In this document: positions 23,855-34,789 of the stretch, one piece after another
How positions within the stretch are numbered: the first letter of the stretch is position 1
Layout of the letters: every line of letters starts with the position of its first letter
Assembly: GCA_050084515.1 (NCBI GenBank)
Contig: CM114273.1
Span: 9,362,001 to 9,426,000, forward strand
Reading direction: 5' to 3'
Length of the DNA: 64,000 bases
Source: Blasia pusilla
Taxonomy: Eukaryota; Marchantiophyta; Marchantiopsida; Blasiales
The notes under the pieces: generated by a model
Database searches by the model: none
Told to the model about the DNA's origin: nothing
The model's input: only the letters and a program-made list of their open reading frames with translations
Position numbers and translations under genes: made by a program

Positions 23855-24861
23855 CTAAAACCTCATTTTGCATCCTGAAATTGGTTTGTTTAAAATACTT
23901 CGCACTTCTTTGAGGGACAGAATTGGTTGGTGGATTCCTACTCCTACCTCCGACTCTCTTAAAACTACAAGCAACACATAGTACATGTGCTTACAAGGGG
24001 AATACCTTTTGCCACTTGTCTCTCTTTGGACAAAGTCATCATATGAACATGTAGGAAAGCAGCAAATGTGCACCACATACACCCCTGTGACACTTGAATT
24101 TACAGTGTTGTTCCTGACCCAATACATCCTTCCTATTCCATTGCCACTGTGGACATCTTTTGTGGCGATGATCTCCATATTTTCCTCTCGAGCTGAGGCA
24201 ATTCGCTTTGCTCTCTCCACTGTTGGCCTACACATTCTATTTCTCTTCACCCCATTTCTAGACTCAAACAGAAATAGTGGATTGAGATCATCCACCTTCT
24301 CCGGGTACATGTTGACATCAATCTTGGGTTGAATACAAAATGCGAAGGTCTCTGTAATGCGAACATGCTCTGAGCTTCCTCCGTCTACGAGTCTGTAACC
24401 GGCACTTGTAAGATTGTCCACTTTGTCTTGAGTGCAATTCATACTTGCGGCGATGGGCCAAATTGTGGGGGTATTCCCCGGAGCTCCAATGGCAGCCGGA
24501 TAAGACTTGCGGAAAGCGCAAGATTCATTTGGGCAGAAGAAGTACTTCAATTGATTCCCGGTCCTCGTGAAACGATCAAAGGTTTTGAGTCCCCAAAACC
24601 CAGGCACTAGTTGTCTAGTCCTTGTACAGTTCTTATTTAGGAAAGTGCCGCATGCTCTCCTAATGCCATCAGATCCTGCCCTGCAAGTGGGTCCACGTGG
24701 GGACTGGTATTCTGGCATGAGAGAGGAAGAGAGGTGAGTCTGTCTTAAAAAAAAAGGCACAAAAGGGGAAAAAAACTCAAACTCTCTTCAAAAAATATGA
24801 AGATTATGGATAATAAGTGAGTAATTTTTTTGGATTTTTTTTTGAAGAGAGGAAACTTAGT

Positions 24862-25080
24862 GCAACCCGTCAAAATCCGACGGGTTGCAATTTTTTGGGA
24901 TTTTTTTAACATTTGCAACCCGTCGTAGTCCAACGGGTTGCTTTCTAGGCATCATGGCGACCTGTCAGACTCTGACGGGTTGCAAACATTAAAACAACCC
25001 CAAAAAATGAAAATTTTTCCTTAACCATAAAAAAAAAAAACCAAAAAAGTTGCAAACCGTCGGATTTCTGACGGGTTGAA
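24862..25080. repeat. 27-bp palindrome array A1
   Basis: Four copies (from 24862, 24915, 24957 and 25050) of the GCAACCCGTCGGA palindrome, moderately diverged, in AT-rich DNA between transposase blocks. Purine-rich runs flank it at 24720-24745 and, inverted, at 25270-25330. Copy C lacks this stretch (62385), so it may be an insertion inside the gene. Confidence 0.8.
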
Positions 25081-26080
25081 AAGGTAAAAAAAATTAGAAA
25101 AAAAAAAATTTCAAAATTTCAAAAAATTTCAAAAAAAAATTTCACCACCAAATTTTTTTGGAAAAAAATTTCCTTTTCAACTTGTCAAAATTTTCCTCTC
25201 TCCAACCCTGTCGGAAACTCTCTTCAACCTATCGAAAACTCTCTTCAAACCAAAAGAGCCCTAGGGGTTGCCAATATCTTCCTCTCTCCTCTCTCCTCTC
25301 TTCCTCTCTTCCTCTCCTCTTACCGCTCCTCCGTCCACGTCCGGGGTTGCTCCGAGATATATGCCACTGTTTCAAGTTGCAATCCACCTCCATGACCGGA
25401 ATCCCATATTGTTGAACCACCCCAGCGACTGTATGTTGCGAACTTCCAGCAACGGAGGGCTTTTGAAATAAAACATTCATTGATTTTGGAGAAGTTACTC
25501 CATCACCGATTTGGGAGCGGTCCGGGGTTCTCGAATACTTGGGCGGCGTTATTTCCTCATCCAAATCAATCACCGGATTCGTTCCTCGATGCTGCCTCTT
25601 CACCTGCCTGAAGTCAAGATACTTATCTGGTCTCCACGAGTCTCGCTCGGGCTGCTCTACCACCATCTGTATGGGACATCTTGAAACACGCCCACGAATA
25701 TCCCCACCAATGTGTACGTCTTGCTCGAGGGGAGTTCCTGCTATGGACCGGTTGAAGGCTTCCACATAAAGTTTTTCATCACCAGATCTCACAGCCGCCG
25801 TGACATAGATCTCATAGATCGAAGGCCCCCTTCCTTTTGTTATGCCTTTTGTGAGGAAGATATGGGATGCTGCAGACTATAGCATTGCTCTTGCCTGGTC
25901 TTGTTGGCATGCCTCCACAAGTGAAATTTGTTGGCATGCTTGTGACGACCTCCAGGAGGAATGAACATTTTCTGCTCCACTTGTATTGGGGCAGAGGGCA
26001 TTTTCATGAATGTTAAATCCCTACAACGACGGCAATGTTAGAAGGGAACGAAAATAGCTCAGAAGTCAAAGAAATAAGCT

Positions 26081-26428
26081 ACCTGTCGGAACCAAACGGG
26101 TTGCAAGGCCGAGGCATCCCATGAATGACTCTGTGACTCGTCGGGTCCCGACGTGTTGCAACACCCAGGAAACACCTATTGCAACCTGTTCGATTCCGAC
26201 GGGTTGCAAGAACCTTTGGCCACTCCGGGCTGGAAGATCCAAATGCAAGTCATCCAAAACCCATCCGGGTCGAACTATTTGCAGGCCTTGTATACATGCG
26301 ACTTGCATACGGGTTGCACCAAAGTTCTGGATGCAACCCGTCGGTTTTTGACTGGTTGCACACTCGTGCAACCCGTCCGTTTCCGACGGGTTGTACACTC
26401 GGGCAACACGTCCCATCCGAAAGATTGC
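26081..26428. repeat. 27-bp palindrome array A2 (transposase intron)
   Basis: About six units, for example near 26179-26215 and 26370-26395 with GCAACCCGTC arms. It lies between the DDE block and the middle block of transposase A, where copy C has an intron (61319-61737) with a matching array. Confidence 0.8.
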
Positions 26429-28606
26429 TTGGTTTCTTCGATTTGAAATCCCTATAGTTCCCACGCTTCTCAACTTGAGCTGCAAATTTTCAAACAATTC
26501 TCAGTGTGAGCTTGACAAGACAAAATAGTGAACTCACGTGCCCCATGAAGTTTCCCCATTGTCTCATACATACAGTCCACCAACTCAAGCAAGAGCACAA
26601 CTCTTTGTACTTTCCCTCAATCGCATGCTTCCTCCACCACCTATGAAGTTCTTCTTGGCATTCCATGGTCTGTTTCAAGGTTTTGTTGTCCTTGCAACGT
26701 TGGAGTAGAGTGACATGCTCTATCCTCTTATTTTCCTTGATGCAAGATTTGGTGTACCGTGTCACAGATTGTTGCCAATGGAAAGCATCCGACCTTTCCC
26801 TCTCCGGTTGAACCTCTCCACCCCAGAACACTTCCCTGATAGCAATCCACCCAGGTTGTGCATTGTCCGCCATGAACCCATAAATTTCCGGAGGTGGCCT
26901 TTTGTTTTCCTTCACCACCTCCAATAAGAGTAACCAGCACATCTTCAAACTGCCAACGTCTTCTGTTTTTACTTCACATACAAATATAGTTTTGAGTCCC
27001 TTCTCCACATGATCATAAACGTGAGCACCCATTGTCAACCATCCGTTCAGCACTCTGTAGCAAATATCAAAGCTTACCCAGCTCCCGTAAAGATCTTCCC
27101 CTTCCCTCATTCGATCTATAAGATCGAGGCCACTCGACGGACCTGTGGTTGACATTTTGAAGACATAGGCCCTGGATCCTTCGCCTCCCTGGCCCATGAA
27201 CTGCCATCTCTGATTGAATGGAAATTTGGAGTTGGCCTTGATTCTGGCAATGGCATCCATTTCGGCCGTCTTTCCATCCAATACCCGTATTTGACGCAGC
27301 AAATTTCGGAAGCATTCAGGATCAGCAAGAAATGCGAGATTTTCCCAGAGTTGTTTCTCCTCAGCAGCCGTGATCTCGCCCTGTCAAGGGATTCCACGCA
27401 ATTTTTCACAAATTTTTGATGCTCTTGTGAGCTTCATCACTCCGGGCTTTGAACCCGGAGAGTTTCTGTAGACCTCGGCCACTTTCTTTGCCACATCCTC
27501 CTTGATGTGTCTCTGAATTGCATCAGTCACAGGATGAGTGTGGGAGCCAACATGAACTTCTAGCCTTGTGTATTCTGACGTGGAGCCCAAGTCGTGGACA
27601 ATGAAAAATATGTATGCAGGACACGCTCCAACGCAGAAAGGGGATGCTTGACAATGAGGACATCGATGGCCTCTTGGCGGTATGGTGGCACCAACCTCGT
27701 ATGGAGTTTCTGCATTCTTGGGGGGAAATTGCGACATATTGACTCGCCCGTTGCGCTCTAGATACGGGCATGCAGGACTTCTACACTCCAAGGCTCCAAC
27801 GCATTGGCGGCGGGAGACAATCCAAGGAACATCTGGAATTGAAACACTAGTCCGTTAAAGCTTGCACCATCGATGACGATCAGACTTTCTGTCCATACCC
27901 TTCAAGCGTCCTCCATCTTTCTTTTGAGCAGGAGCAGCAAGTGGAGGCAACTCAAAAATGCAATTACCATCGTATGTGGGCGGCAGCTCATTGACAAGAA
28001 TGTGCTTGAACATTTTCAAGGCCACATACGATATCAAACTATTGTCTGATATTCGCAAGAGGAACGAGTAGGCGGACAGAGGGCCCGGTTGGTGTACGAC
28101 AGATCCATTGAGATTGATAACATCCGGAATGTCTTCAGGCAGTACAACATTGTTATGAGCGTGTGAAGTTGGAGTCAAAGCCAGATGTAGTGAGCTTGGA
28201 TTTGCAAACGTAGAGCTCGGTGCAGTAGGAAATTCTCGACCGTCTACTTGGGAAACAGAAGAATTCTTGGGCAAGTCGTAAACTATGTATTGACCATTTG
28301 TTAGAGGTAGGAGATTCCATACTTTACGGTCTGCAATCACTGGCTGGACTGTCTCACCTATTATGTCCTACATACCGTCCATCCTAACATGCTTGGATAC
28401 AAAGTTGGTTCCAATTTGGAGAAGAAATCGAACAGAGAGAAAAATTTTCATCCACTGCTATGAAAGACTCACGAGCTTGTGGTCAAACGATTTCTGATTG
28501 AGGAAGGGTCGCTAGATGACTGCCACAAGTGAGCTTCACATAATTATCCATTCCCAGAAGATTCCACCGGGAGGAGACAGAGAATCGGTATGAGAATGAG
28601 AATGTT

Positions 28607-28615
28607 TAATTTATA
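28607..28615 (-). promoter_or_regulatory. TATA box of transposase copy A
   Basis: TATAAATTA on the minus strand, followed by a CATTCTCATTCTC run and then the start codon at 28551. The same arrangement occurs at 49376-49384 (B) and 59249-59257 (C), so it is conserved among the copies. Confidence 0.65.
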
Positions 28616-28708
28616 GTGAATAGGGACTCAGATTCTCTTGATAGAATTTGAGTGACAAGATGAAGTTTGGTAGTTGAAAATGTCTGACATAATGGATTCA
28701 ATTTTGTT

Positions 28709-29502
28709 GCAACCTGTCGGAGTCATGTGGGTTGCAGAATTTGGGAATCAGAGACATTGGTTGCGAAGCATGCACTTCTTTTTCTTGGAACCCATTGGAG
28801 TCCGTTGGGTTGTGCACCAAAGGTTTTTTGAGTCGATTTTGCTAGCATCAAACACAAGATATTTCTTGCATATGCTAAGGCAACCAATCATTCAGGACTT
28901 TTGTGGGATTGTCCAACTCAGGGTAGATCTTGTGACCCGTTGGATTGCAATAGGTTTCCTCGAAACTATGCGTTGTCGCATTGTTACCCGAGGGATAGAA
29001 AAGCATGCAACCTGTCGATAACCGATGGGTTGCCTTGGTACCTTGCCTATTAACCCAAGATAAGCAAAGCGTGCAACCCGTCGGCTTCAGACGGGTTGCA
29101 CGCTTTTGCCTCACCTTGTAACACTAACATGAAGGAAGCGTGCAACCCGTCGATCTCCGACGAGTTGCGCGGGTGCCGCGCCTTCTTGCCTGAAGACGGC
29201 GGAGGCGCATAACCCGTCGGCCTCAGACGGGTTGCGCAATTTCCTCACCTTGTTACACTAACATTAAGGAAGCATGCAACCCGTATGTTTCCGACGAGTT
29301 GCACGGGTGCCGCACCTTCTTGCCCAAAGACGGCGGAGGCGCGCAACCCGTTGACCTCAGACGGGTTGCGCAAGTGCCTCGCCTTGTAACGCTTACATGA
29401 AGGAAGCGTGCAACTTGTCGGCCTCCGACAAGTTGCGTGGGAAGCCCGCCTTGTTATCCCAACATGAGGGAAGCATGCAACCCACCGGTTGGGGAAGGTT
29501 TG
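28709..29502. repeat. 27-bp palindrome array A3, between the divergent genes
   Basis: About eleven palindromes spaced at 60-130 bp. At 29410-29436 the arms are GCAACTTGTCGG and CCGACAAGTTGC, fully complementary although both differ from the CCCG form, which shows a matched change. Linkers are related to each other (CTTACATGAAGGAAGC, CGCCTTCTTGCC). Confidence 0.88.
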
Positions 29503-29575
29503 CTCATATCCGATTTTTTGTTTTGCGATCTTAATTGCTCTTCCGTGCAGCAGCTCACCAGATACCAAGGGGCGC

Positions 29576-29735
29576 TTTACACGACGACTCATCGCGAGAC
29601 GATTTGAGCGAACAATCGCGAGACGACTCGAGCAACCGATCATGAGACGATTCGAGCTACTCATCAAGGCGACTCATTGCGACATCAGCAAGGCGATTCA
29701 TCAAGGCGATTCCTTGAGCCGATTCATCGTGGACA
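29576..29735. repeat. Short degenerate tandem repeats (GATGAGTCGC/GCGACTCATC type)
   Basis: Repeated forms of GCGACTCAT, GCGAGACGATTCGAGC and CATCAAGGCGATTC directly upstream of the ParB-like gene. Equivalent tracts occur at 48150-48285 (copy B) and 58080-58255 (copy C), so they belong to the 5' flank or 5' UTR of that gene. Confidence 0.7.
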
Positions 29736-29776
29736 AAGAGCAATTTCCTTGTCCATAGGAGGCATTTTCGGGAACA

Positions 29777-30976
29777 ATGATGAGGAAAAAATCTCAAGCA
29801 AACAAGGCTGGGAGCTTCACTCCCAAGTCCATGAGGACTCCTGCGTCACCATCTCCAGGGCCTCGTTTGGCCAATGAGATAAGGCAGCAATAAATCAAGG
29901 AGCGGGAAAGGGAAGCGGAGATGCACAAGCAAGAGCTTCTTGCAAAACGTGTAAATAAGGCGCTCGAAAAATAGAACGCAGAGGCTGAGGCGTCGCAGGC
30001 CTTGAAGAAAATGATCGCCGACGAAAAGCGTGAAAAGAAGCGTCTGGACGCGTCAGTGAGGAGAGAAGAATTGGAAAAAGCTCGGAGGGAAAAAGCAATT
30101 TCCATTGAAGAAAGCCCTACCCGTCCAACCAAAACTGTTGAGATGCAGGAAATGTCCCGGATGAAGTCCGACGATACAATCAATATAGCGGAAACGACCA
30201 AAGTTCAAGTGACAGACGATGAGGTCATGAGGACCGCCAGCGTGGAGATGGTGGACATTGCTGAAGAAGAAGGAGAGCGGTCATCCTCGTCCCTAAGCCC
30301 GGCGGAAGAAATTGACCTCTATCGGATCGACGAGTTTCCAGTAGACTTGCCAGCTGCTGTCCCAGAGCAGTTGGCTGGCCAAGACACCAACCCAATCTTC
30401 AAGCGGGTAAGAGAGGATCTATGTTCTTTGAATTATGTGAAGGCCCATGTTGCAATTCATTGGCAATTTAGTGTAGCTTATTGACCTTGTCCCCGTTGTG
30501 ACAGGTGGTAAAGCAGATGGCACTGATGGAGGGCTAGAACGCCCCGAGAATTCCACTTTGCCGATTGCGAACAATGGAGTACGTCCACAAAATTCAGTCT
30601 GACGAGGATATTGCGAAGCTGAAACAATCGGTAGCGACAGCATCCTACGTCGACAGCTTCCCTCCGTTCTATGTTCAGCCTTACGATGACCATGGAACCC
30701 AAGCGCTAGTTACGGAGGAGGACTTGGAAGCGCTCGACACATTCTCGAGGATGAGAGATCAGGAATTCAGAAGGGCGATAGAGGGATGGAATTCAGCTGG
30801 ATGCGGAACCTATATTTCTTCATCTGGGATGGAAACCACAAGTTCATGGCGTGGACCCAGTTTGCACAGGAGCGCCCAAACTCATTGGAGGCACATTTTT
30901 GTGTGAAGGCAGCGGTGCTACATCCATACCCCCATCACATGGCGACGGTGGAGATGGCCATGCATGCCATGAACAC
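29777..30976 (+). pseudogene. Coiled-coil/ParB-like gene, copy A (exons 1-2)
   Basis: Exon 1 is 29777-30406, intron 1 is 30407-30504 (GTAAGAG...TGACAG, 98 nt), exon 2 is 30505-30976, and the donor ACAC-GTAAGT starts a second intron full of palindromes. Exon 1 encodes a basic start (MMRKKSQANKAG), a long charged coiled-coil (EREREAEMHKQELLAKR) and an acidic region (EEIDLYRIDEFPVDLP). Exon 2 encodes KLKQSVATASYVDSFPPFYV and WDGNHKFMAW (DGNHK at 30828-30842), resembling the N-terminal ParB/sulfiredoxin-like fold. Stops near 29888, 29969 and 30535 and a frameshift near 30785 disable it. Downstream exons are lost at the junction near 31735. Confidence 0.7.
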
Positions 30977-30992
30977 GTAAGTTTCCTCTTGC

Positions 30993-31693
30993 TGCAAACC
31001 GTCGGACTCCGACAAGTTTTTTGAGTCGCCACTATTTTTGGAATGTTTTTGGTCGAAAGCAACTCGTCGGAGTCCGACAAGTTTCTCAACTCATCACTGG
31101 TTTACGATGTTTTTGGCCGAAAGCAACTCGTCTGACTCCGACGAGTTGCTCGATTGATCACTAGTTTAGGATGTTTTTGGCCGAAAGCAACTTATCGGAG
31201 TCTGACAAGTTGTTCAACTGACCACAATAAAGTATATTTTTGGCCGAAAGCAACTCGTCGGACTCCGACGAGTTGCTCGACTTACAGCTATTTTTGGATG
31301 TTTTTTGAAGAAAGCAACTCGTCGGAGTCCAACGAGTTGCTTGACTCGAAGCTATTTTTGGATGTTTTTTGATATTTCTGGCTGAAAGCAACTCGTCGGA
31401 GTCCGACACGTTGCATTCGGAGGTAGGGGAGCTACATTTTTGGCGTCAAATTGCAACTTTAATTGAAATTGCGCAACCTGTCGGACTCTGACGGGTTGCT
31501 ATGTTCACTTTTCTCCCACAAACCACTCTCTAAATATAAATTATCGGACAACCCGTCGGAGTCCGACGGGTTGAAAGCAGGCAATCACAAATCTGAATGC
31601 AATCTATCGCACTCCGATGGGTTGCAAAATTTAGCTCGTTGCTTCCATTCCGACCATGAGCTGTGACGACGTGTCGGAGTCCGACGGGTTGCA
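30993..31693. repeat. 27-bp palindrome array A4 (intron 2 of the ParB-like gene)
   Basis: Eleven or so units. Perfect examples are 31250-31276 (arm GCAACTCGTCGGA) and 31549-31573 (arm CAACCCGTCGGA). In the first half the unit is a tandem repeat of about 62 bp with linker GATGTTTTTGGCCGAAA. Both CTCG and CCCG arm types occur, usually with the complementary form in the other arm. Confidence 0.9.
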
Positions 31694-31786
31694 GGAACCC
31701 ATGAACCTTGCAAATTTTCTAATATTGAGTTTGGAGTCCTCATGCAAATCCCTTGTCAAAGACTCTTGCTTCCGTGGCAAGAAAGC

Positions 31787-32942
31787 TCATTTCTTAGATT
31801 TCTCCAAGTATTTGTAAAGGCTCGTCATAATAAGCCGACTTTGGATATCCAAAGATTTATCTACTGATCTTGCCCTTGCTTGCTTGCAGTTAGAGTCAAA
31901 CCACCCATTACAAGGCAGCCTCCTAGCAATTGTGTCCCAACGCCGCGAAAAGAACTTAGATGGAGTATTTTTGAGTAATTCGGTTAGTTGCAAACTTGTC
32001 GTGTGTGGATCTGGGCTCCATATAATGCGAGTCAAGAGTTCTTGTAAATACAGCATATAAAAATCTTTTTTACTAGGATCTAAGCGAAACTTGGGAGAAG
32101 CTAAAATAGATTGACATGTCGAGAGAGGAATTGCCTTTGATAGTGAGAGAGTAAACAAAAGAGGTAGGTGATCTGATTCAAGGTGAGGTTCTAGAATATC
32201 AAATCTAGAGATAAGAGAGCTATTAGCGGGCGAGGACAGAAGGATAATTGATGGTGCTAGCGCCGGTAGAGGAGAAACACGTATTGGAGTGAGAGGTAGG
32301 AAAATGAGAGGTTCCATTAAGAACTTTAAAACTACAAGTGGCTCTGAAAGTTAAAAAATGCTTTGTCAAAGGATTTGTAGAAAGATCTAAAGAGATTCTA
32401 GACCACAAACCATCCTAATGTTCTTCGAGAAGAGGAGAAGTCAAGAAATCACGGAATTGGGTAAATTGAGCAGTACGTGTGCGAGCATTTAAATCCCCAA
32501 CTAGAAAGACTTCACCTTTGCTTTGATATTTGAGAACATCCCCAATAAGTCGATGGAAAGGTTGACTTCGATTATAAGTGCATGTTGAGTAGATAAGCAC
32601 GGACAGTGGTGCAAAATAACAAACTGCTAGATAACAATAAGATCCCCCAATCAAACCAAGACGTAGCCAATGATATTGGCCCCTGATATCTTGATCTTCT
32701 AGATGTATCAAGGGTAGAAATTGAGACCTGATGAAAGTAGTTATACCGCCATAACCCCTTCCAACCCGTTGCCTTCTTTGGTTCCATGTCAATCCCACCA
32801 AAGTAAACCCTTGCATCTCTGCAACAATATTGCTCTCATGTTCCCAAGTCTCCACAATATTGATGATGTCCGCCATCTCCCAAACTGGTAGAGCACTCAC
32901 ATACTTTGTTGTTGAAAGGCCTGGTATATTCCACATCAACAC
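31787..32942 (-). pseudogene. LINE ORF2 endonuclease domain
   Basis: Two frames (32942-32415 and 32317-31787) together make an exonuclease-endonuclease-phosphatase domain: WNIPGL, IVETWEHES (catalytic Glu), GEVFLVGDLNART (Asp/Asn of GDxN) and LESDHLPLLFTLS (catalytic SDH). The domain would nick the target DNA at the start of LINE integration. The frames are shifted relative to each other near 32400. After the domain, LPCNGWFDSNCKQARARS leads toward RT, which is absent. Confidence 0.82.
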
Positions 32943-32984
32943 TCTCAGCTTCTTGGATTGCTAGGTTGATAACTCTCTTTTTCT

Positions 32985-33710
32985 CTAGGTAACAATTGCT
33001 CGACCATCGCGTAGATAAGCAATAAAACCTGCTTCTTGAGCCTCTTTGACCTTTGCAAGCTCCTTTCTCCTAGCTTCGACTTGTAGAGGTGTAAGATCAG
33101 GATCCAACCATATCCTCTGTCCTTTGAGAATGACCTTGTTAGCCATGGTAGTATCACGTTGAGTTTGATCAACAAACTTAACTAGAATGGCACGAGGTTG
33201 TGTTCCCGATTTCCCAATACGGAAAGCTTGAGCCAAGTCCGAGTTGTGAACATGAAGTGTATCAACCAAGAACTTGGTGACAACACTCTTCACCTCTTCG
33301 CTTTCTGTTTTTGGAAAACTTGAGATTCTCATATTCTTTCTACAGGGAAATTGGTTTTCCTTTTCTATCTCTTGCTCTTGATAGAAAGAGATATGAGCAA
33401 CCTTTGTAGCTTCAGCATAAGATTTCATTTTCACTTCTAAAGTTTCAACAACCTCATGCAATCCTGAACTATTGGGAGCAGTCGCTAATGATGATGCCTT
33501 CTCTTGAACATCCGCAACATATTTGGAAAGATCCAGCATCACACTAGAATTATCTTTCAACACTTTTTCAAAACCTCTTGCGTTGCCTTTGACTCTAGGA
33601 TTTGAATATGTGCAAGGTTCAATTGAGAATTTCATACCTTGAATTCTTGTCAAAGCCTTTTCAATTCATGCTCACACTAGATTCAAGATTTTGTCTTGAG
33701 TAGTCATCAT
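32985..33710 (-). pseudogene. LINE ORF1 protein
   Basis: Frame of 222 codons (33653-32985), with the original start near 33710 (ATGATGACTACTCAAGA) now separated by stops. An N-terminal coiled-coil (VLKDNSSVMLDLSKYVADVQ, LHEVVETLEVKMKSY) is followed by an RRM-like domain (NMRISSFPKTESEEVKSVV, AFRIGKSGTQPRAILVKF) and a short C-terminal region (EARRKELAKVKEAQEAGF). This is the layout of LINE ORF1 RNA-binding chaperones. The copy at 4455 preserves a cleaner N-terminus. Confidence 0.8.
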
Positions 33711-33779
33711 GTAGTCGAATTCACTACATCCCAGATATTGCACGACCTCCAATAAAGTATTACCAAATCTCCAACATCA

Positions 33780-34145
33780 CACAACTTCTGCTCTAAAATT
33801 TGGTTGGACTTGAAATTCACAGAACTAAGGTGTCTCTTAATAGTCCATGTTGTCTCAAAAGCTCAGCTTCATATGACATTCCACCTCAAAGATATGGCCT
33901 CTGCAAGAATCAGATCTGAAATCCTGAAAATCTAGAAGAACATAAACTCAAATCTCTTACAACTTCTTCTGTGTAACTTGGTTGTACTTTTAATTTGTAG
34001 GTCTAGAGCGACATCTAACACTCCACGTTACCTCAAAATTTCAGCTCCATATGACACTCTATCTCAAAGACATGGCCTCCGCAAGATTCAGATATGAAAT
34101 CCTGAAATCTAGAAGAGGAGAAACTCAAATCTCTCAAATGTTCTT
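33780..34145 (-). repeat. LINE 5' monomers, two copies
   Basis: Read on the minus strand, two units share TTCTAGATTTCAGGATTTCA and CATATGAAGCTGA-type blocks with a period of about 183 bp. They are the same sequence as the array 37190-38440 and stand in the same place, directly 5' of the LINE leader. Confidence 0.8.
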
Positions 34146-34162
34146 GATGAACCCTTGTTTGC

Positions 34163-34771
34163 TTGTTCTGGACTATGATCCATGTAGGTAAACAAGGAAA
34201 TGGATCTCGTCGTACTCAGCGAGACTTATGGCTGAAAGAGACTCGGGAGAGGACCTTGCAAAATCTACTTCCAAAGTGTGAGTTCTTGGAGACGGGGTGG
34301 ACTGATACAAACGCTCATGGTTATGAAACGTGGCACTCAGACTTGAAGGTATGGACCATGCGATATTTGGACATCTCTTGTGTGGATATAGATACACGAG
34401 ACCCTCTCAGTATGGCCACTGTCCGAAACCATATGGAGGAGTCTTGGGAGAATATGTTGTATGTTGGAGCATTAAGGTTATCTCCAGATTGCTCGAGGAA
34501 GAAGATTGCAACCTTGTTGAAGATAGAGAGGTATGTAATGAAGAGTTATTGGGTAAACAAAGGGAGTTGGCATTCAGTTGAATGCCATCCTGAAGCAAGA
34601 GCTCCACAATGGGAGCGGTTGGAAGATTACGGGTTGTTAGATCCAGCTCAAACAAAAGCCAAGGTGATGAGGGTTGCAAAGCAAAAACTGGAGAAGACCA
34701 ATTCTTTTGGTCATTCTAGTGCACATGGTTATTGTTGGGTTGAAATTTTCCTTTTGCATTCATCCATCTAA
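34163..34771 (+). CDS. Unrecognised ORF, 202 codons
   Basis: I do not recognise the product. The frame includes CEFLETGWTDTNAHGYETWH, HMEESWENMLYVGAL, ERYVMKSYWVNKGSWHSVEC and a Lys-rich end (KVMRVAKQKLEKTN). It is mildly basic, with no signal peptide or membrane segment. It lies between the 5' monomers of a minus-strand LINE and a plus-strand LINE 3' part. It may be a captured exon, part of an element, or chance-open decayed sequence; regular amino-acid composition and length favour former coding DNA. The true start is unclear because the region before GNGSRRTQRDLW has no homologue to compare. Confidence 0.35.
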   Translation: MFWTMIHVGKQGNGSRRTQRDLWLKETRERTLQNLLPKCEFLETGWTDTNAHGYETWHSDLKVWTMRYLDISCVDIDTRDPLSMATVRNHMEESWENMLYVGALRLSPDCSRKKIATLLKIERYVMKSYWVNKGSWHSVECHPEARAPQWERLEDYGLLDPAQTKAKVMRVAKQKLEKTNSFGHSSAHGYCWVEIFLLHSSI

Positions 34772-34789
34772 TCCGAGACAAGACTTCTC

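Larger units (their letters stand above)
23855..28551 (-). pseudogene. MULE-like transposase gene, copy A
   Basis: Start ATG at 28551 by comparison with copies B and C (MDNYVKL). Blocks in order: N-terminal region (28340-27855, YDLPKNSSVSQVDGREFP); a cysteine cluster CRSPACPYLERNG, CPHC and C-x3-C ending in SHTHPV, like a WRKY-GCM1-type zinc finger (27791-27530); DDE-like core with FMADNAQPGWIAIREVF and FHWQQSV (27302-26490), where MULE transposases have D-x-A-x-x-AI-x-x-VF and C-x-x-H; a middle part (25792-25229); and a C-terminal part with a SWIM-like finger, CCFPTCSYDDF then PCKHMYYVL (24760-23855). Introns carry palindrome arrays at 26081-26428 and 24862-25080. The N-terminal 70 codons and several joints have frame breaks, so it is probably dead. 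MULE membership is inferred from domain order. Confidence 0.72.
23505..31735. mobile_element. Large palindrome-rich DNA element, copy A
   Basis: Contains a MULE-like transposase pseudogene on the minus strand (28551 to 23855) and a coiled-coil/ParB-like gene on the plus strand (from 29777), transcribed away from each other across an intergenic region with many palindromes. The left edge is set by a purine-rich run (GCGGTAAGAGGAGAGGAAGA) next to the older gag. The right side is cut off near 31735, just before the expected splice acceptor of the plus-strand gene (compare 56190-56192 in copy C), where LINE sequence takes over. Terminal inverted repeats and target duplication were not identified. 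Confidence 0.7.
31736..34145 (-). mobile_element. LINE 5' half: 5' monomers, ORF1 and endonuclease
   Basis: Minus-strand LINE head. From 5' to 3': two monomers of about 183 bp (34145-33780), a short leader (TTGGTAATACTTTATTGGAG), ORF1 and the endonuclease start. Reverse transcriptase is missing; the sequence ends at about 31736 inside the region after the endonuclease, abutting the intron of element copy A. Loss of the 3' half is unusual for LINEs, which normally lose 5' sequence, and points to a later recombination or deletion. Confidence 0.8.

Noticed and set aside
28709-29502. Regularly spaced palindromic repeats resembling a CRISPR array
   Set aside because: The context is eukaryotic, the spacers are themselves repetitive, repeat length and arms vary, and no cas-like gene is present.
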